DNA from: Bretschneidera sinensis
Lineage: Eukaryota; Streptophyta; Magnoliopsida; Brassicales; Akaniaceae
Reading direction: 5' to 3'
Length of the DNA stretch: 64,000 nucleotides
NCBI GenBank assembly: GCA_023935145.1
Contig: CM043702.1
Coordinates: 77,779,320 to 77,843,319, forward strand
A program made the position numbers and the translations under genes. How positions within the stretch are numbered: position 1 is the first letter of the stretch; each line of letters starts with the position of its first letter. Below, piece by piece: positions 29,494 through 41,284 of the stretch. The notes beneath the pieces were generated by a model, which had not been told where the DNA came from, did no database searches, and saw only the letters and a list, made by a program, of their open reading frames with translations.

Positions 29494-30840
29494 ATGGGCG
29501 TCGATCCAAGCATCCAACATTCTTCCCCCTTGATACCGAGCTTGAGCGGACTATCCGACAAAGGCTTAGAGACAACTTCGAAGAGGCAGAAAAATTTAAA
29601 GAAGAAGCACAAATGACGGAACAGTTAGAAAATCAGCAACCACCTGAGCGAAGGCCGATGAAGTAATCCTTCATCCCATGCAACCTTGATCAGCCATCGT
29701 GTATTGCTTATCAACCTGAGGCGAAAGGCAACTATTACATATCTCCATAAATATTGAGTGCATTGACTCAATTTAGGGGTACACCTAATGAGGATCCACA
29801 CTTGCACCTTCGAGAGTTCTTCGATCTCTGCAAGTTCCAGCACATCCGAGGCTTAGACCAAGAAGGAATAAGGTTAATTATATTTCTATTTTCCTTAAAA
29901 GATAATGCTAAATTGTGGTACAATTCATTGCCTGCAGTCTCGATCCACACTTGGGAGGAGTTGGCTAGCAAGTTCTTAAGGAAGTTTTTCCCAGCCCAAA
30001 AGACGAGGCAAATGAGGAAGGAGATTCAGTCCTTCCAACAAAAGGATGGAGACCTATTATTCGAAGCATGGGGACACTTCAATGAGCTGCTACTCAAATT
30101 CCCACATAACAGCCTACCTTAAGATGAACTGGTACAAACTTTTTATGAAGGTTTGAGTGATACTAACAAAAGTATTGTTGATTCAGGTTGTGGAGCAGTG
30201 CTGATGGAGAAAAGTAGTGAAGAAGCTATGGAGCTCTTCGAAACCCTAAGTGAACACACTCAGCAGTTCTCCTCTCGAGGCAGACATGTAACCAAGAGTA
30301 AGGGTATGTATGAGGTGAGCTTAAATGGAGGATCATCCACTCAGATAGCTGCTGTGGAAAGGAAACTAGACCTGTTAGTTAAAGCCATGGCTGCTTAGAA
30401 TGTCTCACCTAACCCACCAGCTACACCACTCCAGGTATGTGCTATTTATTCCCAATTTGATCATAATACTGATACATGTCCCTTGTATTCATCTGCAGAT
30501 CATAAGCAAGCAAACTTTGTGGGACCGAACAACTATCAGCCGAAGAACAATCCTTATACAAACACCTACAACCCTGGATGGCGGAATCACCCTAATTTTT
30601 CTTGGAGCAACAATCAGAATAGTCAAGGGCAGCAAAGATACTTCCAACAAGCAGCCCACTCAGCTCCCGAAACAAAGAAAAGTGACCTCGAAAGTCTTGT
30701 AAGGCCATTGGCATCTCAGCAGCAACAACTAATGACTTCACACGAACAGTTCATGGAAGAAACTATGCAATTTCGGACCAAGATGAGACAAACCACTGCA
30801 AAACATGATCAAGCCATTTAAGGACTAGAGGTACAAATAG
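29494..30840 (+). pseudogene. ATH-B gag
   Basis: N-terminus near 29494 (FFPLDTELERTIRQRLRDNF) stops at about 29664. The capsid region is at 29754-30122 (FRGTPNEDPHLHLREFFDLC, KDNAKLWYNSLP, KFLRKFFPAQKT), with TAA at 30120-30122 where relatives have a sense codon before DELVQTFYEGL. The gag continues to MAA at 30398, then a CX2C-like segment and NTYNPGWRNHPNFSWSNNQN (about 30560), then a Q-rich coil. At least three premature stops break an otherwise collinear Athila-type gag. Confidence 0.78.
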
Positions 30841-30845
30841 GGCAA

Positions 30846-32045
30846 TTGGCCAAGGAACTTAGTAGTAGAAAGCAAGGTAAGCTTCCCGCCCAACCAATAC
30901 CTAATCTAAGAAGACATCAGCAACTGAATGCTGTGACAATCCTAAGAAGTGGAAAGATCATAGGTGTCGATAAGCCTGCACAAGCATCTCTAGACAAAGC
31001 ATCCACATCTAAGGTAAGTGAGATGGAAAAGGTAAATGTACCTCCATTCTTCCCTCAAAGGTTAGTAAAACCTAAGAAAGAGACTAAACTGATTGACATT
31101 TTCGAAACTTTGAAAAAGGTGGAAATAAACATTCCTTTATTAGATGCAATTAAACAAATTCCTGCTTATGCTATCTTTTTAAAAGATTGTTGCACTAACA
31201 AAAGGAAGTTTCAGGAACATGAGATAGTAGCCTTGACTGAAGAGGTAAGTGCTGTGTTATTAAGGAAACTACCACCCAAACTAAAAGATCCGGGTAGTTT
31301 TACCATTCCTTGCAGACTAGGTGACCAGCTATTCGAGCATGCACTATTGGATCTAGGAGTGAGTGTTAATCTGTTGCCATACAGTGTATTTGAGACATTA
31401 GGTTTGAGGGAGCTTCAACCAACCTCCATCACTTTGCAATTGGCTGACAGAAGCATCAAACTACAGAGAGGTATCCTCGAGGATATTTTGGTAAGAGTAG
31501 GTAAATTTATTTTACCTGCTGATTTTATTGTCCTAGATATGGAAGAATGTCATATGCCATTGCCACTCCCCATCATCTTAGGAAGACCATTTATGATCAC
31601 TACTGACACAAATATTAGTGTTAAAAGGGGAATTGTCACTATGAAAGTAAATGATGAGGAGATGGAATTCAAAATATTTAATACATTAAAATCAACCAAA
31701 AATGATAATGAATATTCCAATGTAAGCTTAATGCAAGGTGTTGAGAAAGTTTCTCAGGTCTATCACACTGCTCCACTGGATACCATCCCTAACCATAATG
31801 ACACAAGATTGGATATTAGTCCAGAGGATGACGATGTGATTAAAGACATCAATAGAGCTATGCACCCCATCAAGAACACACCAAAGCCTTCAAGTAAGTA
31901 TAATCCTCGAGTTGAAAATCCTGAACTTACTAATATTGCTTTTCCCTATTTTATTGACCAGGCACCAAAATCGGAGATGCAACAGCTATCAAGGGCACTT
32001 GAACCACCTGATGTGGGCTCTAAGTGCCCCCTTCAAAGAGAGTAG
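30846..32045 (+). pseudogene. ATH-B gag C-terminus and aspartic protease, 399 codons open
   Basis: Collinear with ATH-A. It has NAVTILRSGK, the LKKVEINIPLLDAIKQIP segment before the protease, and the active-site region LLDLGVSVNLLPYSVF followed by IILGRPFMITTDTNI. The frame is open for 399 codons after the gag stop at about 30819-30821. It ends where polymerase should begin; after PPDVGSKCPLQRE no RT follows. The open frame suggests moderate age. Confidence 0.75.
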
Positions 32046-32229
32046 CACTATATCAAGAGAGCGCTTAAGACATTCCACCTTTGACAATCGTGTAGCTCAA
32101 GCGCCTCTACAAAGGTTAGTGGTACTGAAGCCACTAAAAGTACAGCAAGGTTGTATCGATGTTAATTTTTCTCATTTATTGTTTCATTGTTTTTGTCCTT
32201 TTATAATTTCAAATTGTCATCACTTTCTG

Positions 32230-32885
32230 CCTTGCGCTCGAGTGCACCACACAGTGTGCTCGAGTGCACTCTTGCCCTACGCTCCTTAGCACGCGAGCGC
32301 ACCACACCATACATTTGTGTGCAAGTGTGATCGAGCGCACTTTATAGTGCAATCGATTGCACTCGGGGCAGAGACTCATGTGCTTACTTTAAAATAGTTT
32401 GTTTTTGTGTTTCTCACACTCACATAAACACACTTTCCCTCGCACACTGTCTTTTTCTCTCTCTCGCACTCGATCTCAATTTTACCAAACCTCTCCCCCA
32501 TCCCACATTCCACTTACTTTTCACCATCACTCATCATCACAGTCTACCAAAACTCCACCTCCGCCACCACCACGATATTACAGGTATATCTATATACATT
32601 TTTTGAATTATCCCACACAAAATCACACACAATCACACACGTTATTTCTTTCTCTTTTTACTAATTCATTGCACATGCACTATTTTGTGTTGTTGTGTGG
32701 CTGTATTTTGGTACTACAGGAGGTTAGGAACAAACTCGGAACCCTAAAACCACAACTTGGTTTTCTGTCACATATAAGTTGCTCGACAAAAATCCTGACC
32801 GTGTGCGATCGAGCGCACTACAAACTGCGATCAAGTGTAGCGCCCAGGGCAATCGAGCACAGAGCTTTGTGATCGAGCGCAAATT
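32230..32885 (+). other. ATH-B internal region with motif copies and low-complexity leader
   Basis: Two clusters of TGCGMTCGAKCGCA-like copies (about 32231-32365 and 32804-32880) flank CT- and CA-rich DNA (32400-32640). The clusters include TGCGCTCGAGTGCACC, GTGATCGAGCGCAC, TGCAATCGATTGCAC and TGTGCGATCGAGCGCAC. The open frame at 32399-32872 is low-complexity Ser/Pro/His and is not called a gene. Confidence 0.7.
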
Positions 32886-32905
32886 TCACAGAAACCAGCA
32901 TCAAC

Positions 32906-34035
32906 ATGTCAAAACAATCTGCCTCCACCTCTTGTGCTTCGAGCGGCCGTGCCCAATCATCCCAACCAAGCTTCGCGCAAAGAGAGCTATTATTCGAGAC
33001 CACTTTCAATATCGATGAGGTCTTCAAGCACATGGACGCCACTCAATGGGTAGTCCAAGAATTTAGGCATCGAGGACTGAAGAGGCTATTTAAACCAGTT
33101 TGCTCGATCGCCTACTCTCAGCTCATAATACAGTTCTATGCGAGCCTATCTTTCGACTACAGCAGGCTGGGAGTCTTGACTTCTTTAGTCTAGGGCACAT
33201 CCATAGAGATGACCAGTGTCGACATAGTTGCTGCTCTTCACTGCTGTGATGAGTCCCCTCAGGAGGACACCGATATAGAGGAGCAACCAGAGTCTTTTTC
33301 CTTGCCCATGATCATCGAGGATATGTACGCTGGCTAGTACGCTGATAGCCACAACAACGCGACGAGTCGGTCAAAGTTGCCTTCATGGCTCTGGCTCGTG
33401 GACTCCATCCTCCAGTGCAATGTGTGCCCATTGGGGCACAAGACACAGAGGAGAGACCAGTTTCTACAGACATTATATGCCTTCCACAGAGGCCATTGGT
33501 ACTCTATCCCAACTGTCATTTGGAGTTAGCTGCATAAATTTTGGGATCATGTCCATGGCCCCCAGACCACCACGGCTAATGCATGGGGGCTCCCATTCTT
33601 GTTCCTACTATCATACATCCTCAAGAAGAAAGGGATTAAGGGAACCTCCAGCAACGGACCAGTGCGAGAGCATCCCTTCTTTGGGAAGGCTTAGTGGACT
33701 CAGAGCCAGTCGCATATGCCTTGAGGATTCCCAACACTTGCACCTGCAGCTGAGAGGGTTGAGGAGGATCATATGGAGATGGAGACCCCTGCAGTTAGCC
33801 GAATACAAGAGGAGGACCATTCGAACATAAGACCCACTGAGTCCCAGCACTTTCTCGTTGTGCTATCCTCCTTTCGAGGTGAGGTCTCTACAGCTACATC
33901 ACTAGTGCACCAGTGCATAGATGGTTTGGAGGCGCGGTTTACACGATAGGAGGTGATACTACAGGCCATCCTTGATCGCCTACCTCCTGCACCTAGTACA
34001 TCTTCGACTACACCATCAGATGACCAGCAGTGAGA
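32906..34035 (+). pseudogene. ATH-B env-like / plant transposon protein ORF
   Basis: Begins MSKQSASTSCASSGRAQSSQ at 32906. The core reads FRHRGLKRLFKPVCSIAYSQ then QFYASLSFD, followed after a stop (33193) by VDIVAALHC, and further in shifted frames by a helix-like WSQLHKFW-type region and LPFLFLLSYILKKKGI near 33590. The architecture resembles the large family of putative plant transposon proteins in extra ORFs of Athila and SIRE elements. At least four stops break it. It occupies the position of RT/RNase H/integrase, between protease and post-coding block, and sits behind its own motif-rich leader. Confidence 0.6.
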
Positions 34036-34043
34036 GGATACCT

Positions 34044-34092
34044 CGTCTGGCTGAAGACATAAAACTTAGCGCTCATAGGAGGCACCCCACAA
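34044..34092 (+). other. Conserved post-coding block (ATH-B copy)
   Basis: TGGCTGAAGACATAAAACTT then AGCGCTCATAGGAGGCACCC at the end of the env-like ORF. Confidence 0.78.
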
Positions 34093-35483
34093 CATATCCT
34101 TTTCATTTTAGTATTTTCTTTTATTAGTGTTCATGTTGTTTATTATCCATAATTCTTGTTTTCCAGCACAACGTTAGTTTTTCTTTTCTAGGAACCCAGT
34201 GCGTGCGTCTAGTTCAAGTTTGGGGGCGTGCTACGAGCCATGCCAGCAGTATAGTTCTCCATCTCCCAGGTCAAATCTTTCCATGTCACGCACACATTGG
34301 GGACAATGTGTATATTAAGTTTGGGGGTAGAGGGAAACACATGCACACACTTGAAACACATGCACACACTAAGTCCCAGTTTTTGTTTTTGTTTTTATTT
34401 TTGAAAAAGATAAACGCATGTCATTTTGTGTTAAAAATTTTGTTGGTTAATTAAAAACAAATATTGTGATAAAACTTCATTAGTTAGCTTAAAATCTAAA
34501 ACATATAGTCTAATGATGAAAGATTTAAAAAGTCTTAATTACTTACCTCAAGGCATTTTGGAATTCACAAAGTTTGATCTAAATCTAACACGAGCACATT
34601 AGCACAGATAGTGTGCGGTATGACATATTATCTCTATATATATGTTTCCATCTCCTAACTGTAATCGGATAACTTGTTAGATAAACACTTTGGCATAAAA
34701 AAATAAAGAAAAATGTCCACCACGCAAAAAGAAAGAATAAAATGCTCCTAATGATCATTAAATAAAATTTCTATCAAGTAACTGGACCTCTTGCCTCAGT
34801 AAGCAGTGAGCGTTCACGTCAAAAGGTGGGAATTAAGCATTTAATGATCATAATTTTTTTTTCACTGAGTAATTGGACCTCTTGCCTTAGTAATCAGTGA
34901 GTGTTCACGTCAAAAGGTGGGAATTTTGCGAGGAAGCATTAAGACGTGTTAGTTCTGTAGCCTTTTTGACTCGAGTTAGTAAGTCCTTAGGGGTGCCTTT
35001 ACATCTAATGCCCTAAAACCATCTGGTTTGGGAGTCATTAGCTAAACACTCGCTACAAGGGTCAATTAGAAAGCTTAATGGAACTCAACAAGACAAAAAG
35101 TTAATGATGAAAGAAAAAGAAAAGAAAGAAAACTATGCCACTTATGTTCATTCTGATAGGAAGTTCGATGAATGTTAAGACAATGAAACACTATACAGTA
35201 GAGATATTTGGAAGCTTCATCTTTTTGGTGCTAATCCACCACACACTAAGTCAAACTTGTGATGCCTTAAACCAACCTTGTGTATGTAATTAGAATTTTA
35301 AACTCGTTTCATTATAAAGATGTGTTTATATTTTAAGCCTACTCATGAACTAATATCATGGTTTTGTGTACAACCCAAAATTTTTAGAAATCATGAATGA
35401 TGAGTTTATCTTTAAATTTTATTTCTCAATTATTTTTTGGTTCTGTATTACTAAGGGACTAGCAATATGTAAGTTTGGGGGTA
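34093..35483 (+). other. ATH-B 3' noncoding region and polypurine tract
   Basis: Collinear with 26556-27796 of ATH-C. It has AAGTTTGGGGG at about 34218, 34318 and 35470 (the last next to the LTR), CACACATTGGGGACAATGTG near 34290, and the CTTGCCTCAGTAAGCAGTGA block in two tandem copies (about 34785-34840 and 34865-34920). Confidence 0.75.
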
Positions 35484-36769
35484 TGATAGGCACTCAAATA
35501 TTAATATTTAAGCCCCTTAATTTACATTTGTTAAGCTCTTTATGTGCATATTCTATTATGTTTTACTTCATTTTGTGTTTTCTGTGTTTGTGATAGGCTT
35601 ATAAAGAAAAGAAAGCATCTTGAAGCCTTAAAGGGAGAAAGCTGAAGAATCTGGAAGAAGCTGGTGCGATCGAGCGCAACATGGCCGTGATCGAGTGCAC
35701 AAGTACTCGTGCGCACAAGAAGAAGGCTCGAGCGCAAGGTTGCGCTCGAGCGCACAAGCATGCGATCGAGTGCATGCGTACAAGCGTGAACAGTAAAAAC
35801 AGCAGCACCTGTTTTGGAAACTAGGGTTTCGAGACACTCTTAGAATCCTATATATAAGCTTGTAAAAATAGAAAACAAATCATTCTTTTTATCTTTTGTT
35901 GTGGCTCGAAGTTATAAGCTTTGGAGAGGAATTGACAACTCATCTCCACAGTATTCTTTGGGTTTTATTTTTAAGTTTTAGTTTATGTTATGATGATGTT
36001 TATCATACACAGCATGTGTAACTAACTCTTTATAGGGATCGATTGAAGCACTAATTATGCTTTTCTATATATATATATATATATTCATTGATTACCTTTG
36101 CCAATAGCCATGTTATGATGCTTAATTGATTAACGCCTGTTTATATTTAAATTCCTCATATGTGTGTGTCTGATCAACGTATGCATGTGGTATGGATTAG
36201 TTAGTTGAACCAATTTGGATGACCGAGTCTTGGGTTCAACAAAAGTAACAAAAGATATCTTATCCAGATTCTTGGGTTAATCAATATGGGAAACCGGGAG
36301 TATACACCATACCCTAGGTCTCGTGTGGTTGTCGATTTCCATATATCTTATGCTCTCTTAAGGAACAACTCAGCATAAACCATGTTGAATCCCTTAAGAG
36401 AGAAAAGAGTTAGAGTAGATACCATGCCTAACTCGTTGCTTAGGAAGATCAATAGCTTAAGGAGTAGATACCATGCCCTTAGGTTGACAACCATTAGGTA
36501 TTCATAGTATGGCTAGAGCATTGGGACATTACTTATTGGGAAAGTATGATTAGTGGTGGATATCAAAGCCCTATGTTCTTATCATTATCAATCTAGACTT
36601 AATAATTATTTCTCTTTTTATATTGCGAAACTGATTCTAAAAACAAAATTTACCAATCCCTGTGGAGATGATCTCGCACTTGCACACTATGCTACTATTG
36701 ACCTTGTGCACTTGCAAGTAAAACTGTACGATTATTTGCCTATTTATTTAGGTGGATAAACACACAACA
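35484..36769 (+). repeat. ATH-B 3' LTR
   Basis: 1286 bp, TGATAGGCAC to CACACAACA. It carries a better preserved motif array (35664-35780: TGCGATCGAGCGCA, TTGCGCTCGAGCGCAC and ATGCGATCGAGTGCA) and a TA run at 36066-36084. It has 20 bp in the array that the 5' LTR lacks. Confidence 0.88.
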
Positions 36770-36774
36770 ATAGC

Positions 36775-38500
36775 TTCTAGTCTAGCTATGGGAGCATAAG
36801 TTTCATCAAAGTCAATGCCTTCTTATTGATTATAGCCTTTAGCTACAAGTCTAGCTTTATTTCTTGTTACTACTCCATTTTCATCCATTTTGTTTCTAAA
36901 TACCCATTTAGTTCTTATATTAGTATTGTTTTTAGGTCTAGGAACTAAGGTCCATACTTTATTTCTTTCAAATTGATTTAGTTCCTCTTACATAACATTT
37001 ATCCAATTATCATCATTTTCAGCTTCATTAAAGAACTTAGGTTCAACTTGGGATAAGTAAGCTTCAAAGTTGCATACATTTCTAATAGAGGAACGAGTTC
37101 TTACACCATGTGAAGGTTCACTAATCACTTGATCGATTGGGTGATAATTCACATACCTCCAATCTTTGATAAGTCAATTTCCTTGTAAAAGGTTGATCAA
37201 GTTTGAGAGCATCTACCTCTTGATTTGTTTGAGGTTGAATTTACTTAGGGTTAACAATAGGAGTAGAAGCATCCACTCTTGGAATAAAATCTCCATCATC
37301 GTCAAGAGGAACTATTCTACTACTAATAGGGTTAGATTCAACAAAGGCTATATGTACGGATTCTTCAACCACTAGAGTTCTTTTGTTAAAGACTTTATAA
37401 GCTTTACTAGAGGTTGAATATCCCTTCATCGGTCTTAGATTCAAATTTACCTAAATTAGTTTTTTGTTATTTAGGATGAAACATTTGCAACTGAAAGCTC
37501 AAAAATACGAGATAATAGGCTTTCTACCTTTCCATAGTTCATATGGAGTTTTGTTAAGTATAGGCCTAATTAATAGTCTATTTAAAACATAACAAGAAGT
37601 GTTAACGGCTTCTGCCCAAAAATATTTTGGTAAAATATTTTCACAAAGCATAGTTCTTGCAACTTCTTCTAGAACTCTAGTTTTCCTCTCAACAACACCA
37701 TTTTGTTGAGGAGTTCTAGAGGCTAAAAAGTTATGATCAAATCCATTTTCATCACAAAATTTTAAAGGCTTTGGTTTTCAAATTCTTTTCCATGGTCACT
37801 TCTAATACTTGAAATAAAAATTCATTTTTTCATTTTGAACCTTATTGCAAAAGTTCATAAAACCTTTACAAGCTTCATCCTTATAAGCAATAAAAATAAC
37901 AAAGGTATATCTTGAATAATTATCAACAATAACAAGAGCATATGGATGGCCGCCAAGACAAATAGTACTTATTGGACCAAACAAGGTCATATTCAAAAAC
38001 TCTAAAGGTCTAGAAATTGAAATCACATTTTTAGCTTTAAAAGAATCTATTATTTGTTTTCCCATTTGATAAGCATCACATTATTTTTCTTTTCTAAATT
38101 TGTTTTTGGGAAGACCAATTACTAAATATTTTCTTGAAATAATTTTAATCAAATCCATATTCACATGACCAAGCCTTCTATTCCATAGACATGTCTTTGG
38201 CCAACAAACTTAATCTTGTTACTCCTAATGTCTATTATAAGACAATGAGATGACTTAAATACAACTTTATTTCCTTTATCACAAAGTTGACTAAAATTAA
38301 GCAAGTTAAGATTAAGGCATTACACAAATAATACATGATCAACGGTTCAAAAAATTTTACCCATTTTATTATGTCCAAAGATTTTCAGCTTGGTGTCATC
38401 TCCAATGGCGACGTGTCCGCCATCCTTTAGAGTCAATTCTTTGAATACACTTTGATCACTGATCATGTGCTTTGAACACCCACTATCAAAGTACCAATGG
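36775..38500 (-). pseudogene. HOST protease, integrase and N-terminal RT
   Basis: Minus strand, 5' to 3': protease active site DSGCSKHM (near 38478-38490); GAG-pre-integrase sequence; integrase core GKQIIDSFKAKNVISISRPL and VIVDNYSRYTFVIFI (37802-38065); integrase C-terminus GYSTSSKAYKVFNKRTLVVE (37241-37444); then the RT start reading DETYAPIARLEAIR across the ATH-B junction. The order protease-integrase-RT-RNase H is diagnostic of Copia. Frameshifts and stops are scattered throughout. Confidence 0.8.
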
Positions 38501-38530
38501 TTAACTTTTTTCCTTCATGTGGAGACATGT

Positions 38531-39193
38531 CTACATCACACAAGGATATACAATAGCACTCTTAGGTACCCAAAATTTCTTGGGTCCTTTTGGATTAGTC
38601 CTAGAAAATACGACTCCTTTCGGGACCCATACTTTCTTAACATTATAAGATGCTCTATAATTATAGACATGTGGATAATACATGATTCTAAGATGATGAT
38701 CATAGAAATTTCGAGGATATCTAGAGTATGCATATCTATCATTCCTTGGATGAGCATTCCTAGGATACATGTTTATTCCATAGGATTTATGAGCATACAT
38801 GTTATCTCTATGATATGCATGACAATTATTTTTAGGATATGCATTCCTAGCATGTGCATTTCTTGAATGTGTATTCCTAGTATTTGAATTTCTAGGATGA
38901 GCATACATATGAATATAAGTATTTCTAGGATATCTATTCCTAGTATAGGCATTTGAATTATTTGCATTGAAATTGAAATTTGCATTCTTAGGCTTCCTAA
39001 CATTTTTTAAATGAGCATTTTTAACATTGCTAGTAGCCCTAAAAGTAGTGGGTTCATCCACACTTGTTGCCTTCACAAAGATAGTCTCATTAAAACGTTT
39101 TTTGCCTGATGGAGAATAGCCCAAGCCAGATTTTTCTCCACTCATTCTTTGGTAAGATAAAACTTCATCTAGTTTTTCTTTTACAAGAACAAG
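38531..39193 (-). pseudogene. HOST gag-protease linker with RNxYPRN tandem repeats
   Basis: Open on the minus strand at 38531-39145. The middle (about 38700-38960) is built of degenerate 7-8-residue repeats such as ARNAYPKN, YPRNAHPRN and TRNTHSRN, rich in Asn, Arg, Tyr and His. The end KKVWVPKGVVFSRTNPKGPK is the segment that precedes the protease in SIRE-like elements. The frame is cut at 39193 by ATH-D. Confidence 0.6.
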
Positions 39194-40125
39194 TGATTAC
39201 GCCCATAGAGTAACGCGGTATTGTAGTACAGCTTTGGGGTGTCGATTCCATAGGGAAACAAACTAATTACAAAAGCAGGTGTAAACCTCAACACAAACGA
39301 TAAAAGTTAAAGTGACAAAATCTAAATTGTTGATTGTGTGAAAATTGTGTAAATAATTGATGGATAATATAATAAAGAAACAACAAGGTTCTAGAAATCC
39401 TCCCTAGGTTCGTTGCCCTAATCCTAACTTGATTCAGTTGTTTTTATCTCAATTGTAAATTTTACATCCCAAACAGGCAATTGGCAAATATTCAATTAAA
39501 GCGCATGTATAAACCCTAATGTAATTGATATGAATTATTCTTTACTTTCAAGCACACATGACCTAACTTATAAATTATCAAAAGACGACGATATATCTAA
39601 ATGACAATACTGCAGCAATGGACAAGTCTATAAAAGAGATCTACTAGACTCAATCACACCCAAACAAATACACATAAGAAGAGCATGACTAGAATTATAT
39701 GGAAAAGAAGCAGGCAATCACCAGACAAATAAGAAATTTACTAATTAAATTAAATAATAAAACACAACAATGTTTAATAAAAATAATACCAAACTACAAC
39801 TGAATCAAATAAAGAAAAATAAGAACAACTACACCTAGGGATTCATTCCTTCGCCTTGCGTTCTCGAGTTGCCTCCAGCCTCTCAACGATCATCTTCCCC
39901 TTTGGTAGCAAAAGCTTCAGCGATTCCTCAGCTTGCCCTCAAAAAATACTTCGGATTCTCTTAAGAGCCCTCTGGATTACTCCTAAAGGCCCTCTGGATT
40001 CACTTTCTGATGATCTCAGATTCTTCGATGGTTCTTAAAGATGAAGTGGACTGGGTCGTATATAAGCAAATACCATGAGTGCAATGTGTTTCCAATCCGA
40101 TGTGGGATGTGGGATATAGAAATGT

Positions 40126-41202
40126 TGTTGGAAATCACGTTGAGAAGATGCTCAGGTGGTGATCTTCTCAACATCCAAGTCTAGAGTGACTTGTAGAAAA
40201 AGTTGGAATCGAAAACAGGAACAGAAAATCAAAGAAAGAAAGAACACAAGCAATTTGTTATCGAGGTTCGGCAATGTGCGTACGTCTCCGTGAGTTCGTC
40301 CGAACTCTCTGCACTAAATCAATGGTTCTTACAAGTTTACAGCAATCCCCTTCAAGAAATCAAGTTCTTGAAGAAACCAAGAAGAGAACTAGAAAATGAT
40401 AGACCTATACAATGCTTTCTATCAATTCTATACTAACCTCTCTTCTTTACAACCAGCCTCACTACAAAGAGTCCCTCTTGTGTTTATGTCTCTCACAAAA
40501 TTCTCTCTATGTGTTTACAATTGATCTCATAATGTCATAAACTTGTGTTGTTGTATATTTGAAAAATGAGGCTAGGGAACCCTTTTTATAGCCTCCCACT
40601 TCTTGGAAATTCTTGTTAATCAATCTCCACCATTTGATCATGATCTCCACTTAATCATGGCCCTTCATCACTTTCCTAAGTGGTGCTGTGCATTTTGACC
40701 TTGCACACATGCACCTAAGAGAGTCCATATGCATGCTGCCTATGTGTGCTTGACTTTGCCTAGCATCTAGTCACTCAACAGGGCAAGGTGCGGTGCTGGG
40801 CAGAGTGCCTTTGCGCAGCTTCTGGGTGGTGCGCCGTTGGAGTTGAGCGGTGAGGTGTTGGTCCGTTCCTGGAGGCATGCACATTGGGTGGTGCGGTGCT
40901 GGATGGTGAGCCATACGGTGCTTGCCCCATCCCAGCAGCACCCATGCTGGATGGTGCGATGCTGGCAGATGGGCGGTGAGGTGCTGGTGCACACTGATGC
41001 TGCCCAACAGTGCGCACACTCCATCAGCTTGTGTGCAGACGTGCACACACCAGTGCGCCTAGCCTTACCTTGCTCCAAAGTGATGCACACATATGTGTGC
41101 AGTCTTCTAACTTGCTGAACTTTAATCCTCCAACTTTGGTTTAGACTTTAACCATCTTCAAACCATGTTTGGACATGTTTGAACCTTAGAAAAATACTAA
41201 CA
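40126..41202 (-). repeat. TORK 3' LTR
   Basis: Starts TGTTGG and ends ATACTAACA, followed by the minus-strand polypurine tract (CTCAGACAAAGGTAGAGAT at 41203-41221). A GC-rich GGTGCGGTGCTGG-type minisatellite fills about 40790-41010. Confidence 0.9.
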
Positions 41203-41284
41203 ATCTCTACCTTTGTCTGAGTGTTCAAAAACCTGAACCATTGTGAAGAAAGCTTCGAGATTTAAACTCATCTTGAGTCATCAA

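Larger units (their letters stand above)
22305..36769 (+). mobile_element. ATH-B: Athila-like non-autonomous Gypsy element in HOST RT
   Basis: The element starts TGATAAGCG and ends CACACAACA, with a perfect target duplication ATAGC (22300-22304 and 36770-36774). Removing it restores the HOST RT reading across the junction. The 5' LTR is split by ATH-C and has lost about 130 bp of its 3' end. The primer site TGGCGTCGTTGTCGG lies at 29139-29153. Internal order: leader with a 22-bp tandem repeat, gag, protease, an env-like ORF in place of RT/integrase, post-coding block, 3' noncoding DNA, and polypurine tract next to 35484. No polymerase is present. Confidence 0.9.

Noticed and set aside
32399..32872. 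157-codon frame rich in Ser, His, Pro
   Set aside because: CT/CA-rich low-complexity leader DNA; it ends in palindrome-motif copies, and no domain is recognised.
40767..41118. Several overlapping open frames on both strands (also at 46098-46355)
   Set aside because: They all lie in the GC-rich minisatellite of the TORK LTRs, which is free of stops in many frames; no protein family is visible.
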